Shown here one piece after another: positions 33,240-42,000 of a DNA stretch of 64,000 bases. The DNA comes from Acidobacteriota bacterium (GTDB lineage: Bacteria > Acidobacteriota > Terriglobia > Bryobacterales > Bryobacteraceae): positions 86,900 to 150,899 of the forward strand of contig JAFDVS010000061.1 of NCBI GenBank assembly GCA_018268935.1. Direction: 5' to 3'. Within the stretch, counting starts at the first letter, position 1. Each line of letters begins with the position of its first letter. The notes below the pieces were generated by a model, which had not been told where the DNA came from, ran no database searches, and worked only from the letters and a program-made list of their open reading frames with translations. The position numbers and the translations under genes are program-made.

Positions 33240-33821
33240 ATGACTGTCCTACGATTCATCCTTTGTACTGCGTTGGTGGGCTCGGCTGCCTATGGGCAGA
33301 ACGGGATCGCTCCGATGTGGGATGTGAAGGCGATGCTGCGCCAGTTGGTGGAGCATGCCGACCGCTATCGCACCACGGTGGACAAGCTGCAGGTGGTGGA
33401 ATGGGTCAATCAGAAACAGGCGTCGCAGACGTACTTGAAGCAGCAGGAAGTGGTGTTGACCGAGGTTGGGCATCTGAAGACGGTGGCCGACCGGCTGTCG
33501 AACGCTCCGGAGAAGTTGTCGCTGATGCTGGACATATACTTCCGGCTGCAGGCGCTGGAGAGCGTGACGGCGGCGCTGGCTGACGGTGTGAGCCGGTATG
33601 AGAACGCGGAGAAGGCCGCTGCGTTGAATCAACTGGTTTCGGACAACAGCAACACGCGGCTGAAGCTGCGGCAGTACATGATCGACCTGTCGGTGAACAA
33701 GGAACAGGAATTTGCGATTGTGGAGCGCGAGGCGCAGCGGTGCCAGGCGGAGTTGAACCGGAATCCGCTGGCGCCAGTTCCGATCACCGGGCCGAAGAAG
33801 AAACCGCAGGAGAAAAAGTGA
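33240..33821 (+). CDS. Exported helical protein of unknown function
   Basis: A 193-residue protein with a signal peptide (MTVLRFILCTALVGSAAYG) and an almost entirely helical mature region (about residues 25-165), including MLRQLVEHADRYRTTVDKLQVVEW and LRQYMIDLSVNKEQEFAIVEREAQ, then a Pro/Lys-rich tail ending KKKPQEKK. No family recognised. It overlaps the next gene by 4 nt (GTGA). The pair stands 42 nt divergent from the secreted protein at 32649-33197 and leads into the sortase-region genes on the same strand. Confidence 0.72.
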   Translation: MTVLRFILCTALVGSAAYGQNGIAPMWDVKAMLRQLVEHADRYRTTVDKLQVVEWVNQKQASQTYLKQQEVVLTEVGHLKTVADRLSNAPEKLSLMLDIYFRLQALESVTAALADGVSRYENAEKAAALNQLVSDNSNTRLKLRQYMIDLSVNKEQEFAIVEREAQRCQAELNRNPLAPVPITGPKKKPQEKK

Positions 33822-34030
33822 CCCCAACCCCGACGTTTGTGTGTAGCATCTGCGCGGAATCCTCAGTAAGGATTTGCGTGTATTGCACGAAGGACGCTTG
33901 CGAGAACCACCTGTGCGCGAAGTGCGGGCGGTGCAGCGATTGCTGCGAGTGCGATTTGCATTCCTGGCGGGGACGGACGGGATCAGGGCAGGCCGGCAAT
34001 GGGCAAGGGGAGACGAACGGCGCCCAGTGA
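33818..34030 (+). CDS. Cys-rich zinc-ribbon-like miniprotein
   Basis: A 70-residue protein starting at GTG 33818, which overlaps the stop of the helical protein (GTGA) with GGAG about 7 nt upstream. The core carries many Cys and two His in the order CSIC, CVYC, CENHLCAKC, CSDCCECDLH, which would bind two or more zinc ions in a double zinc-ribbon or B-box-like fold. The tail is Gly/Gln-rich and disordered. Translational coupling to an exported protein is unusual for a predicted cytosolic zinc protein. Function unknown. Confidence 0.72.
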   Translation: MTPTPTFVCSICAESSVRICVYCTKDACENHLCAKCGRCSDCCECDLHSWRGRTGSGQAGNGQGETNGAQ

Positions 34031-34333
34031 GGCGGCGATGATTGCGGTGAGAGCCCAGATTTCGATGGGAGGGGCGGCGCGGTAGCGATTGGAGACAAAA
34101 GCCAATCGCGAATAGGTTGAAAAGAAAATACGGAAATTATTGCCGGACTTTGTGGTGCGGAGCGGGTGGCAGTTTTTACCAGATTCCAGTTGCGGCGTGT
34201 TGGAATGAACGACTTCGGCGGCATGCGGGCGTTTTGGAAGCCTCATTGCAAGAAGATTCGCAGGAGGACGAATGCAGAAGAACTCCGGGCGGAGAGATTC
34301 TCTGGGAGTTCATTTCCACAAGAGAGGTGCAAA
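34031..34333. other. 303-nt spacer with hairpin
   Basis: No convincing gene in this gap between the Cys-rich gene and the LPxTx-tail gene. An 8-bp hairpin GCGATTGG/CCAATCGC (34085-34109, 9-nt loop agacaaaag) is followed by an A/G-rich stretch without a T-run, so it is a weak terminator candidate for the two-gene unit upstream. A minus-strand reading across 34090-33983 has a hydrophobic stretch (WALTAIIAASLGAV) but no start or family match. Confidence 0.4.
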
Positions 34334-35152
34334 GTGAAGCAGAGGAATTATTGTTTGCGGTTGTTGGCGGGGGCGGCGCTGCTTGCGCTGATTCCGGCCC
34401 GCCCGGCGTTGGCTGATGTGTGGAACAAGAAGACGGAAGTACGGTTCAGCCATCCGGTGGAATTACCGGGGCAGGTAGTGCTGCCGTCAGGGGAATACGT
34501 GATGAAGCTGATGGACTCGCAGAGCCAGCGGCACATCGTACAGGTATTCAATAAAGAACAGAGTCACGTATACGCGACGATTCTCGCAATTCCGACGGAG
34601 CGGGAGAAGCCGGCGGAGCGCACGATTCTCACGTTCTACGAGACTCCGGCGAGCCAGCCCATGTTTATTCGCCACTGGTATTATCCGGGGGACACGATCG
34701 GGCAGGAATTTGTGTACTCGAAGGACCGGGCGAAATATATCGCCAGTCTGAGCGGCACAGCGTCGCCGGGACGAGATGGGCGGCAGGCATTGCAGGCGCG
34801 CCCTTCGCCGGAGGCAGTGGCGATGAATCAGCAGGAGCCGGCTGTAGCGAGTGAGCCGGAAGCAGCGCAATCGGACGCGCCCGCGCCGGCAGTGACGGCG
34901 ACGGATTCCGTGGATGATGCGGATGCCGCCGCGGCGGTACCGGCGGAGCCCGCGGCTGAGCCGGTGGACGCGGAAGCGGCGCCTGAGGATCAGGCACAAG
35001 AGGCGGAAGTGAGCTCGGGTGCGGCAGGCCAAAGTACGCCGCGTGAGACACTGCCGGCGACGGCGAGTCTGGGCGGCGCGGTTGGTCTGGTTGGCGCCGG
35101 GCTGTTGGCGGCGTCGGGCCTGGTGCGGGGGGCGCGCCAGCGCAAATCGTAA
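34334..35152 (+). CDS. Exported protein with LPxTx C-terminal sorting signal
   Basis: A 272-residue protein from the GTG at 34334, chosen because GAGAGG precedes it and a signal peptide (LRLLAGAALLALIPARPALA) follows at once; an upstream ATG at 34166 would bury the signal. The N-terminal domain (residues 30-150, with VRFSHPVELPGQVVLPSGEYVMKL and WYYPGDTIGQEFVYSK) is a conserved acidobacterial domain of unknown function. An Ala/Pro/Glu-rich spacer follows, then LPATA at about residues 240-244, a hydrophobic helix (LGGAVGLVGAGLLAASGLV) and a basic end (RGARQRKS). That is the three-part signal of sortase substrates, here with Ala after Thr. The sortase gene starts 26 nt downstream. Likely covalent surface anchoring. 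Confidence 0.82.
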   Translation: MKQRNYCLRLLAGAALLALIPARPALADVWNKKTEVRFSHPVELPGQVVLPSGEYVMKLMDSQSQRHIVQVFNKEQSHVYATILAIPTEREKPAERTILTFYETPASQPMFIRHWYYPGDTIGQEFVYSKDRAKYIASLSGTASPGRDGRQALQARPSPEAVAMNQQEPAVASEPEAAQSDAPAPAVTATDSVDDADAAAAVPAEPAAEPVDAEAAPEDQAQEAEVSSGAAGQSTPRETLPATASLGGAVGLVGAGLLAASGLVRGARQRKS

Positions 35153-35178
35153 CGCTTTCGCAGCGTGAGAGGGAATGG

Positions 35179-35754
35179 ATGCAGCAACTGGAACGGTTTC
35201 TGTTTGCGTGCGGCCTGACGTGCGCGGCCATCTTTCTCGCGCTGCTTGTGGAGAGGGAGTGGTTTCAATACCGGTATGTCCGAGACTTGAGCAGAGCGGT
35301 TGTATTGGACACCACTTCCTCTCCTCCCAAGAAGAGAGTTCGGCCCGCGGATGGTGATGTGTTGGGGAAGATCGAGATCGCGAGGTTGAAGATTTCGGCG
35401 GCGGTAGTGGAAGGGGAAGACGCGCGGACGTTGCGGCGGGCGGTGGGACACCTGCCGGATTCGGCGTATCCTGGCGAGAGGGGACGAATGGTGCTGGCGG
35501 CACACAGAGACACCTTTTTCCGGAATCTGCGCTGGGCACGGGAAGGGGATGTGGTGCGCATGGAGACACGGCGGGGGTGGCGCGAGTATGTAGTGGAGAG
35601 GACGGAGGTGGTGAATCCGGATGCGGTGGATGTGATCGGCAAAACGAAGCGTGAGGTGCTGACGCTGGTGACGTGTTATCCGTTCGATTATGTTGGGCCG
35701 GCGCCGTATCGCTTTATTGTGCATGCGAAGGCGAGGGGGGCACAGTGGCATTGA
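35179..35754 (+). CDS. Sortase (class D-like transpeptidase)
   Basis: A 191-residue membrane-bound sortase. One N-terminal helix (FLFACGLTCAAIFLALLV) anchors it, with the catalytic domain outside. The triad is visible: H109 in LAAHRDTFF, C166 in LTLVTCYPF, and R178 in YRFIVH. The GxIEIARLKISAAVVEG start and TCYPF motif fit class D or E sortases. It follows the LPxTx protein by 26 nt and overlaps the GH15 start by 10 nt. SD AGAGGG precedes the ATG at 35179. Sortases cleave after Thr of LPxT and attach the protein to an amine; in a two-membraned host the acceptor is unclear. Confidence 0.92.
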   Translation: MQQLERFLFACGLTCAAIFLALLVEREWFQYRYVRDLSRAVVLDTTSSPPKKRVRPADGDVLGKIEIARLKISAAVVEGEDARTLRRAVGHLPDSAYPGERGRMVLAAHRDTFFRNLRWAREGDVVRMETRRGWREYVVERTEVVNPDAVDVIGKTKREVLTLVTCYPFDYVGPAPYRFIVHAKARGAQWH

Positions 35755-37580
35755 GCCGTGGAGGGTACAAGCCGATTGAGTCGTACGGAATTATCGGCAA
35801 TTTGCATACGGTGGCGCTGGTGGGATTGGACGGGTCGATTGACTGGTGCTGTTTGCCGCGGTTCGATGCGCCGAGCGTGTTCGGAGCGATTCTGGATGCG
35901 GAGAAGGGCGGCTACTGCCGGTTGGCGGCGGTGCACTATCAGAACCGGAAGCAGATGTACCTGCCGGCGACGAATGTGCTGGTGACACGTTTTCTGAGTC
36001 ATGAGGGTGTGGGGGAAGTGGTGGATGTGATGCCTGTGGAAAGCAATGGGGACTGTCCGGCGCGGCATCCGATTGTGCGCACGGCGAAGGCGGTGCGGGG
36101 GACGGTGCGATTTGCGATGGAATGCTATCCGGCGTTCGACTATGGGAGGAAAGCGCATCGTGTTGTGCCGGTGGGGCGCAGTGTTGTGTTTGAAGCGGGT
36201 GAAGAGCGGCTGGTATTGCGAAGTCCGTTGGAGCTGACGCGGAACGGCGTGGGTGTGGAAGGTGAATTCGCGCTGCAGGAGGGGGAATCGGCGACGTTTG
36301 TGCTGAGCTATCCGGAAGCGGGCGACGATGGGTGGATTGATGAGCCGATTTCGGGCGATGAAGTGTTGCGGAGGACGGTGGAGTTCTGGCGGCGCTGGTT
36401 GGATCGAGGGACGTACCAGGGAAGGTGGCGCGAGATGGTGCACCGGTCGGCGCTGGTGCTGAAGCTGTTGACCTATTCGCCGACGGGTGCGATTGTGGCT
36501 GCGCCGACGTGCAGCTTACCGGAGGAAGTGGGCGGAGGCCGCAATTGGGATTACCGCTATGTGTGGATCCGCGATGCGGCGTACACGGTGTATGCGTTTC
36601 TGCGGCTGGGGTTTCAGGAAGAGGCGTCGCAGTTTATGAGCTGGCTGCAGAAGCGGGTGCGGGAAGAAGAGGTGGTGAACGGACCGTTGAACGTGATGTA
36701 TGGGATTGATGGCCGGCACGAGTTGCCGGAGTTTACGTTGGACCATCTGGAAGGGTACAAGGGATCGAAGCCGGTGCGGGTGGGGAACGCGGCCTTCGAT
36801 CAACTGCAACTGGACATTTACGGGGAGGTGGTGGATTCGATCTACCTCTGCGATAAATACGTCACGCCGGTGTCGTTCGATTCGTGGAAGCAGATCCGGA
36901 GAATGCTGGACTGGGTGAGCCGGAATTGGGAGACGGCGGATGAAGGGATATGGGAAGTGCGCGGGGGGCGGCAGCACTTTGTGTATTCGAAGGTGCAATG
37001 CTGGGTGGCGCTGGATAGAGGGCTGCGGATGGCGCGGCGGCGAGGGCTGCCGATTGACCGGTTGCGCTTGAGCTCGGAACGGGACCGGATCTATGAGGCG
37101 GTGATGGAGAAGGGATGGAATGCACGGCGCGGGGCGTTTGTGCAGTGCTTTGGGGGAGAGGCGCTGGACGCTTCGGTGCTGATGATGCCGCAAGTGTTTT
37201 TTGTGTCACCGCGCGATCCACGGATGGAGAAGACGGTGGACCTGGTGATGCGGGAGTTGGTGTCGGACAGCCTGGTGCACCGGTACCGGATTGGGATGGG
37301 GGCGGACGATGGGTTAAACGGCGGAGAGGGGACGTTCAGTATTTGTACGTTCTGGCTGGTGGAGGCGTTGGCGAGTGCGGGGCGGATGGATGAAGCGCGA
37401 TTGATCTTCGAGAAGATGCTGACGTATGCGAACCACTTAGGATTGTATGCGGAGCAGATTGGTGCATCGGGCGAAGCGCTGGGGAACTTTCCACAGGCGT
37501 TGACGCATTTGGGGCTGATCAGTGCGGCTTTTCATTTAGACCGGAAGTTGACGGCGATGAGCCGTTCCGGTCGAGGTTGA
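35745..37580 (+). CDS. Glycoside hydrolase family 15 protein (glucoamylase/trehalase-like)
   Basis: A 611-residue cytosolic enzyme starting at GTG 35745, overlapping the sortase end by 10 nt, with an AG-rich ribosome binding site. The N-terminal domain (YKPIESYGIIGNLHTVALVGLDGSIDWCCLPRFDAPSVF) and the GRNWDYRYVWIRDAAYT block are typical of the bacterial GH15 group that hydrolyses alpha-glucans or trehalose. The C-terminal LGLYAEQIGASGEALGNFPQALTHLGLI contains the likely catalytic Glu. No signal peptide. Its last 62 nt overlap the convergent gene at 37519. Substrate specificity is not readable here, trehalose or maltosides being the usual options. Confidence 0.92.
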   Translation: MALSRGGYKPIESYGIIGNLHTVALVGLDGSIDWCCLPRFDAPSVFGAILDAEKGGYCRLAAVHYQNRKQMYLPATNVLVTRFLSHEGVGEVVDVMPVESNGDCPARHPIVRTAKAVRGTVRFAMECYPAFDYGRKAHRVVPVGRSVVFEAGEERLVLRSPLELTRNGVGVEGEFALQEGESATFVLSYPEAGDDGWIDEPISGDEVLRRTVEFWRRWLDRGTYQGRWREMVHRSALVLKLLTYSPTGAIVAAPTCSLPEEVGGGRNWDYRYVWIRDAAYTVYAFLRLGFQEEASQFMSWLQKRVREEEVVNGPLNVMYGIDGRHELPEFTLDHLEGYKGSKPVRVGNAAFDQLQLDIYGEVVDSIYLCDKYVTPVSFDSWKQIRRMLDWVSRNWETADEGIWEVRGGRQHFVYSKVQCWVALDRGLRMARRRGLPIDRLRLSSERDRIYEAVMEKGWNARRGAFVQCFGGEALDASVLMMPQVFFVSPRDPRMEKTVDLVMRELVSDSLVHRYRIGMGADDGLNGGEGTFSICTFWLVEALASAGRMDEARLIFEKMLTYANHLGLYAEQIGASGEALGNFPQALTHLGLISAAFHLDRKLTAMSRSGRG

Positions 37581-38034
37581 GGAGAGCGTCGGTCATGCGA
37601 TTGACGGCGAATTCCTCATCGCTGCGGCTGGCCTCACTGCGAGGGAGCGAGGACAGGACCAGGTGGAGGAGTTCGTGGACGACGGTGAACTCCATGTCGC
37701 GAATGGTGTCGCCGTAGGGGCGCTGATAGTCTGCGGCATCGAGGACGCGGATGTTGGCTTGTTTCACCGCGGCATCCCAACGGATGTTGCCGAGGGTACC
37801 CTGGCGCAGAGTGCCGGGGTGAACCATACGAATGCCGATGTTCCAGCCGGTGAGTTTGAGGCGATCCTGCCACACGGCGAGGCGCTGGCTCAGGTAGCGT
37901 TCGGCGAGGGCGGAGCGCTGTGGGGGGAGCGGTTCGGGGAGGCTGTGAGGTGCGCGGCAAACGGAGATGGATACCGCGAAAATGGCGAGGACGGACGCAA
38001 TTCTGGCCGTCCGGTGTACTGCTCGATTAGCCAC
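37519..38034 (-). CDS. Exported protein with HExxH motif (putative metalloprotease-like)
   Basis: A 171-residue protein starting at GTG 38034. A hydrophobic N-terminal segment (IASVLAIFAVSISVCRA) suggests export. The C-terminal half has VVHELLHLVLSS, an HExxH zinc motif, and downstream DEEFAVNRMTDALL with a Glu suited to be a third ligand, a minimal gluzincin-like layout. N-terminal ALAERYLSQRLAVWQDRLKLTGWNI resembles the region before the motif in small acidobacterial homologues. Peptidase activity is inferred from the motif only. Overlaps the GH15 gene end tail to tail. Confidence 0.7.
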   Translation of the reverse strand: MANRAVHRTARIASVLAIFAVSISVCRAPHSLPEPLPPQRSALAERYLSQRLAVWQDRLKLTGWNIGIRMVHPGTLRQGTLGNIRWDAAVKQANIRVLDAADYQRPYGDTIRDMEFTVVHELLHLVLSSLPRSEASRSDEEFAVNRMTDALLNLDRNGSSPSTSGLNEKPH

Positions 38035-38104
38035 TGTGCTTTCAGACTAGCACGGGGAGAATTGCAGTACGGGGAGAAGGGAGGCAGAGTGCGGGCGGCG
38101 TTCT

Positions 38105-38443
38105 CTAATTTACGTCGATGGTCTCGACGGAGATGGTGCCGCCGGACTCGGTGCCGGTGACGGTGGCATTGACCATATTGGAGTGGGGCTTTGCTGGGTC
38201 GGCGCGATCGGCGCGGTTCTTGACGGCAGCGGCAGCCTTGTTATTGCCGGCGGCGTCGAGGTTGTAGACCTTGCCGGAGACGAACAACGCAAAGCTGGTG
38301 GAATTGCCAGTCGCGTCGCAGGAATCGGCTTTCTTTTGGGCCTGATAGCAGGCGGCATCGATGAGCCTGCCAGACCAACTGGCGGCGAACGCGGAAACGG
38401 CCAGAGTGGCCGCGATAGCGATTGCGGGTAGAACGGTTCTCAT
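38105..38443 (-). CDS. Small secreted hypothetical protein
   Basis: A 112-residue exported protein, signal MRTVLPAIAIAATLAVSAFAA. The ATG at 38443 is chosen since AAGGA lies 8 nt upstream; an ATG three codons earlier has the same purines too close. The mature part has two Cys (ACYQAQKKADSCDATG) and a SFALFVSGKVYNLDAAGN strand pair. A perfect GTGCC-GGTA-GGCAC hairpin lies 28-41 nt before the start. Family not recognised; similar short proteins with a 'GKVYNLD' block occur in acidobacteria. Confidence 0.7.
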   Translation of the reverse strand: MRTVLPAIAIAATLAVSAFAASWSGRLIDAACYQAQKKADSCDATGNSTSFALFVSGKVYNLDAAGNNKAAAAVKNRADRADPAKPHSNMVNATVTGTESGGTISVETIDVN

Positions 38444-38650
38444 ACTCAGCATCCTTTGTTTGGTCGATTTGTGCCGGTAGGCACAGCCTGTGAGTAAGCA
38501 AGCAGAGAGCCATTCCTTGCCGGCTGGTGTGTGTTCTTAATTTTATTGAATTTAGGTTTTTTGGAATTAGAAAAAGAGAAAGAAATGCTGTGTAAGGGGC
38601 GAAATTTTTACCGTATGGGCGTGTGTTCGATGATTGGCTTGCGGCTCGCG

Positions 38651-38953
38651 CTAAGCGAGGCTGGCCGGGAAGACGGAGCCGAGGATGAGGGCCACGAGGT
38701 TCCAGGCAATGAGCGCGGCGAACATGATGTTGACGCGTCCGAGGAGGCGAGTCTTTTCGGCGCGCCAGCAGTAGACGCCGAGCATGACAGCGGCGATCTT
38801 GACCATCATCAGTCCGGCGATGGGGGACGGGGTGAGGTGAATGGCGAAACGGACCAAGGGGTTGCCTTCCTGAACGCCCTGCACCAGGAAAGCAATCGTG
38901 GTGAGGAGATCGAGCAGTTGCAGATAGCTGTAGTGGATGAGGACGGAAGGCAA
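38651..38953 (-). CDS. DUF5658-like small membrane protein
   Basis: A 100-residue protein with three hydrophobic segments: LQLLDLLTTIAFLVQG, IAGLMMVKIAAVMLGVYCW and IMFAALIAWNLVALILGSVF. The opening LDLLTTIAFLVQGVQEGNPLVRF (an aspartate and an EGNP motif) resembles DUF5658 proteins, small integral membrane proteins of unknown role. Diverges from the TonB receptor at 39079; the 125 nt between them contains the inverted repeat at 38989-39006. The 197-nt AT-rich stretch on its 3' side holds no gene. Confidence 0.72.
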   Translation of the reverse strand: MPSVLIHYSYLQLLDLLTTIAFLVQGVQEGNPLVRFAIHLTPSPIAGLMMVKIAAVMLGVYCWRAEKTRLLGRVNIMFAALIAWNLVALILGSVFPASLA

Positions 38954-38988
38954 GCGTCAGATCCTTTCCTAGGTAAAGAATAGGGGAT

Positions 38989-39006
38989 TTGACCGAGGGC
39001 GGTCAA
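38989..39006. promoter_or_regulatory. Inverted repeat between divergent genes
   Basis: A perfect palindrome TTGACC-GAGGGC-GGTCAA in the 125-nt region between the DUF5658-like gene and the TonB receptor. Spacing and symmetry fit a dimeric repressor site. A second, longer-range pair CTAGGT...ACCTAG surrounds it. The regulator is not identified. Confidence 0.45.
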
Positions 39007-39078
39007 CGGTTTCCCTCACCTAGCTAAGGTCTAATCTGCTAGTACTTTGGTCCTGTGTGCGTGCGAAGTGCAAGTGAT

Positions 39079-42000
39079 ATGATACGCGGCATGATTCGAG
39101 GGCTGGGTATTCTCTTTTCTTTTGCCATGTTGAGTTACGGGCAATCTCCGCAGGCGAGCATTACGGGATTGGTGACGGACGCACAAGAGGCAGTGATTGC
39201 AGGGGCGAAGGTTACGGCGACCCATGCGGGGACAGGAGTGCGGACGGAGGCACGGACGAATGGGAGCGGGCTGTATTCGCTGCGTCCGTTGCCGATTGGG
39301 GCGTATGAGTTGACGGTGGAGATGGAGGGATTCCGGCGGGTGGTGCAGGGGGGCGTGGTGCTGACGACGAGCCAGAATCTGGAGCTGAACTTCCGGTTGG
39401 AGCTAGGGTCGGTGACGGAGAGCGTGTCGGTATCCGGGTCGGGGGTGTCGATTGATACGCGCACTTCGGATATTGCGCAGTTGGTGGAATCGAAGACGAT
39501 TGAGGCGATGCCGTTGGGGGACCGGCGGTCGATGAACATGGTGAACATTCTGGGTGCGGCGGTGTTTGTGAATTACGATGCGGGGGCGAAGCCGAATTTC
39601 AGCCTGGCTGGCGGGCGGACGCAGAGCCAGATGCTGTGGCTGGATGGGGGCAGCGGGCAAAATATGCGGTTGGGCGTGGGGCAAATGGATATGGATCCGC
39701 CGGTGGAAGTGGTGCAGGAAGTAAAAATTATTGCCAATAATTATTCGGCGGAATTTGGGGGATCGGCGGGCGGAGTGGTGTTGACGACGACGAAATCGGG
39801 GACGAATCAATTGCATGGGAGTTTGTTTGAGTATTTGAGAAATGAGAAGCTGGACGGGGCGAACCTGTTTGCTCCGGTGGTAGGGACAGAGAAGGTGAAG
39901 GCTCCGCTGCGCTACAACGTGTTTGGGGGGACGGTGGGTGGCCGGGTGGTGCGGGACAAGACTTTCTACTTTTTCGCGTATGAGGGATCGCGGCGTTTTG
40001 AGGGGACGACGCGGACGTTGACGGTGCCGTCGCTGCTGCAGAGGGATGGAGATTTTTCGGATGCGCGGACGGCGGCGGGGGCGTTGATTCCGGTGTACGA
40101 TCCGGCGACGACGCGTGCGGAGGGGACGCGCACGGTGCGCGACGTATTCGCGGGGAACCGGATTCCGCGGGCGCGGTTTGACGCGGTGGGAGCGAACTTT
40201 GTGCCGTTCTTCCCGGTGCCGAACCGGGCGGCGGACAATCTGAGCGGGGCGAACAATTTCCGGGCCAACGGGGGGACGAGGCTGACGCGGAACAATTTCA
40301 CGGCGAAGCTGGACCATCATTTCAGCACGAAGGATCATGTGACTGGGCGGTGGCTGTACAACTCGGACATACGGGAATCGGCGACGGTGTATCCGGAGCG
40401 AGCGGCGGACACGGTGAACGATCAGCCGGCGCACCAGCAGTACTTTTACGGATCGTGGACGCGGATTGTGCGGCCGACGGTGGTGAACGATTTCCGGTTC
40501 AACTACGGGCTGCGGTTCGCGGATGCGCAATCGAATGGATTGGGCGGGTCGTGGCCGTCGAAGATCGGATTGAAGGGTGTGCCGGACGATGCTTTTCCGA
40601 CGGTGGCGACGGCGGGTTTCGCGACGCTGGGCGCGGGGACGCACCGGCGGTTGAGCACACCGATCACGAACGTGCAGTTTGTGAATAACCTGTCGTGGGT
40701 GCGGGGGCGGCATGCGTTGAAATTCGGAGTGGATACGCGGCGATCGCACATTACGGATCAACTGCGGCAATCGGTGTCGGGGAACTTCACGTTCAGCGTA
40801 TTGCCGACGGGGCAGCCTGGGGTGGCGAATACGGGCAACGGGCTGGCGACGTTGCTGCTGGGGTTTCCGACGGCGTTTTCGACGCGGGACACGCCGGCGC
40901 TGCGGCGGTTCAGCCAGTACGTATCGGGGTTTGCGCAGGACGATTGGAGCCCGACGCGGGGGGTGACGATCAACATCGGGTTGCGATGGGAGATGGACAC
41001 GCCGATTTTGGATGGGGACAACCGGATGAACGGGTTTGATATGCAGCAGGTGAATCCGGTATCGGGGACGGCGGGGGTGGTGAAGTTTGCGGGCGTGGGA
41101 GGCTGGCGGGAGAAGCCATACGATCTGGATTGGAATAATTTCAGCCCTCGGGTTGGATTTGCGTGGCAGCCGTTTGGATCAGAGAAGACGGTGCTGCGCG
41201 GGGGATATGGGATTGTGGTGGCGCATCCGTTTGATCATGGCGCGCCGACGTCGGCGTCGTTGGGTTATGAGATCTCGTCGGCGTTGAACACGCCGGACAA
41301 CGGGATTACAGCTCCGTTTTATTTGCGCAATGGAGTGCCGGTGCAGCCTACGTCGCCGCGGTTGGATGACTCGTTTGGCGCGGTGCGTGTGGGGCAGGGG
41401 GCGACGACAGCGGTAACGTTCTTTGAATCGAACAGGCGGAGCGGATACGCGCAGCATTTCAATTTTGGGGTGCAGCGGGAAGTGGCTCGGGGGACGGTGG
41501 TGGAGGTGAGTTATGTAGCGAACCTGGCGCGGAAGCTGGCCGGGCCGAATCTGTCGATTAACCAGATCCGGCCGGAGCGGCTGGGTCCGGGGGTGGCGCA
41601 GCGGGACAGACCGTTTCCGCAGTTCAGTGATGTATCGGTGGTGTTTCCTTCGCTGGGGGTGAGCAGCTATCACGCGGGTGTGGTGCGGCTGGAGCGGCGG
41701 TTCAGCGGCGGGTTCAACGTGCTGGCGACGTACACGTATTCGAAGTTTTTGAACAATGTGGATGAAGGAGGATCGACGCTGGGGGCGGAAGGCGGGACGT
41801 ATTCGAATTTCTACAACCGGCGGGCGGATTGGGGGCCATCGGAGAACGACGTGCGGTCGCGGTTCACGTTCAGTTCGGTGTATGAGCTGCCATTTGGGAA
41901 GCAGAAGCGGTTTGCGAAAACGGGAGTGGCGGCTTGGGTGGCTGGGGATTGGTCGTTGGGGGGAGTGGTGACGTTGCAGAGCGGGGCGCCGTTCAATGTG

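Noticed and set aside
33983..34246. Minus-strand reading with a hydrophobic end
   Set aside because: No family match, no ribosome binding site, overlaps the Cys-rich gene.
38453..38540. c-di-GMP riboswitch before the small secreted protein
   Set aside because: One hairpin and some purines but not the conserved GEMM core; I could not align it.
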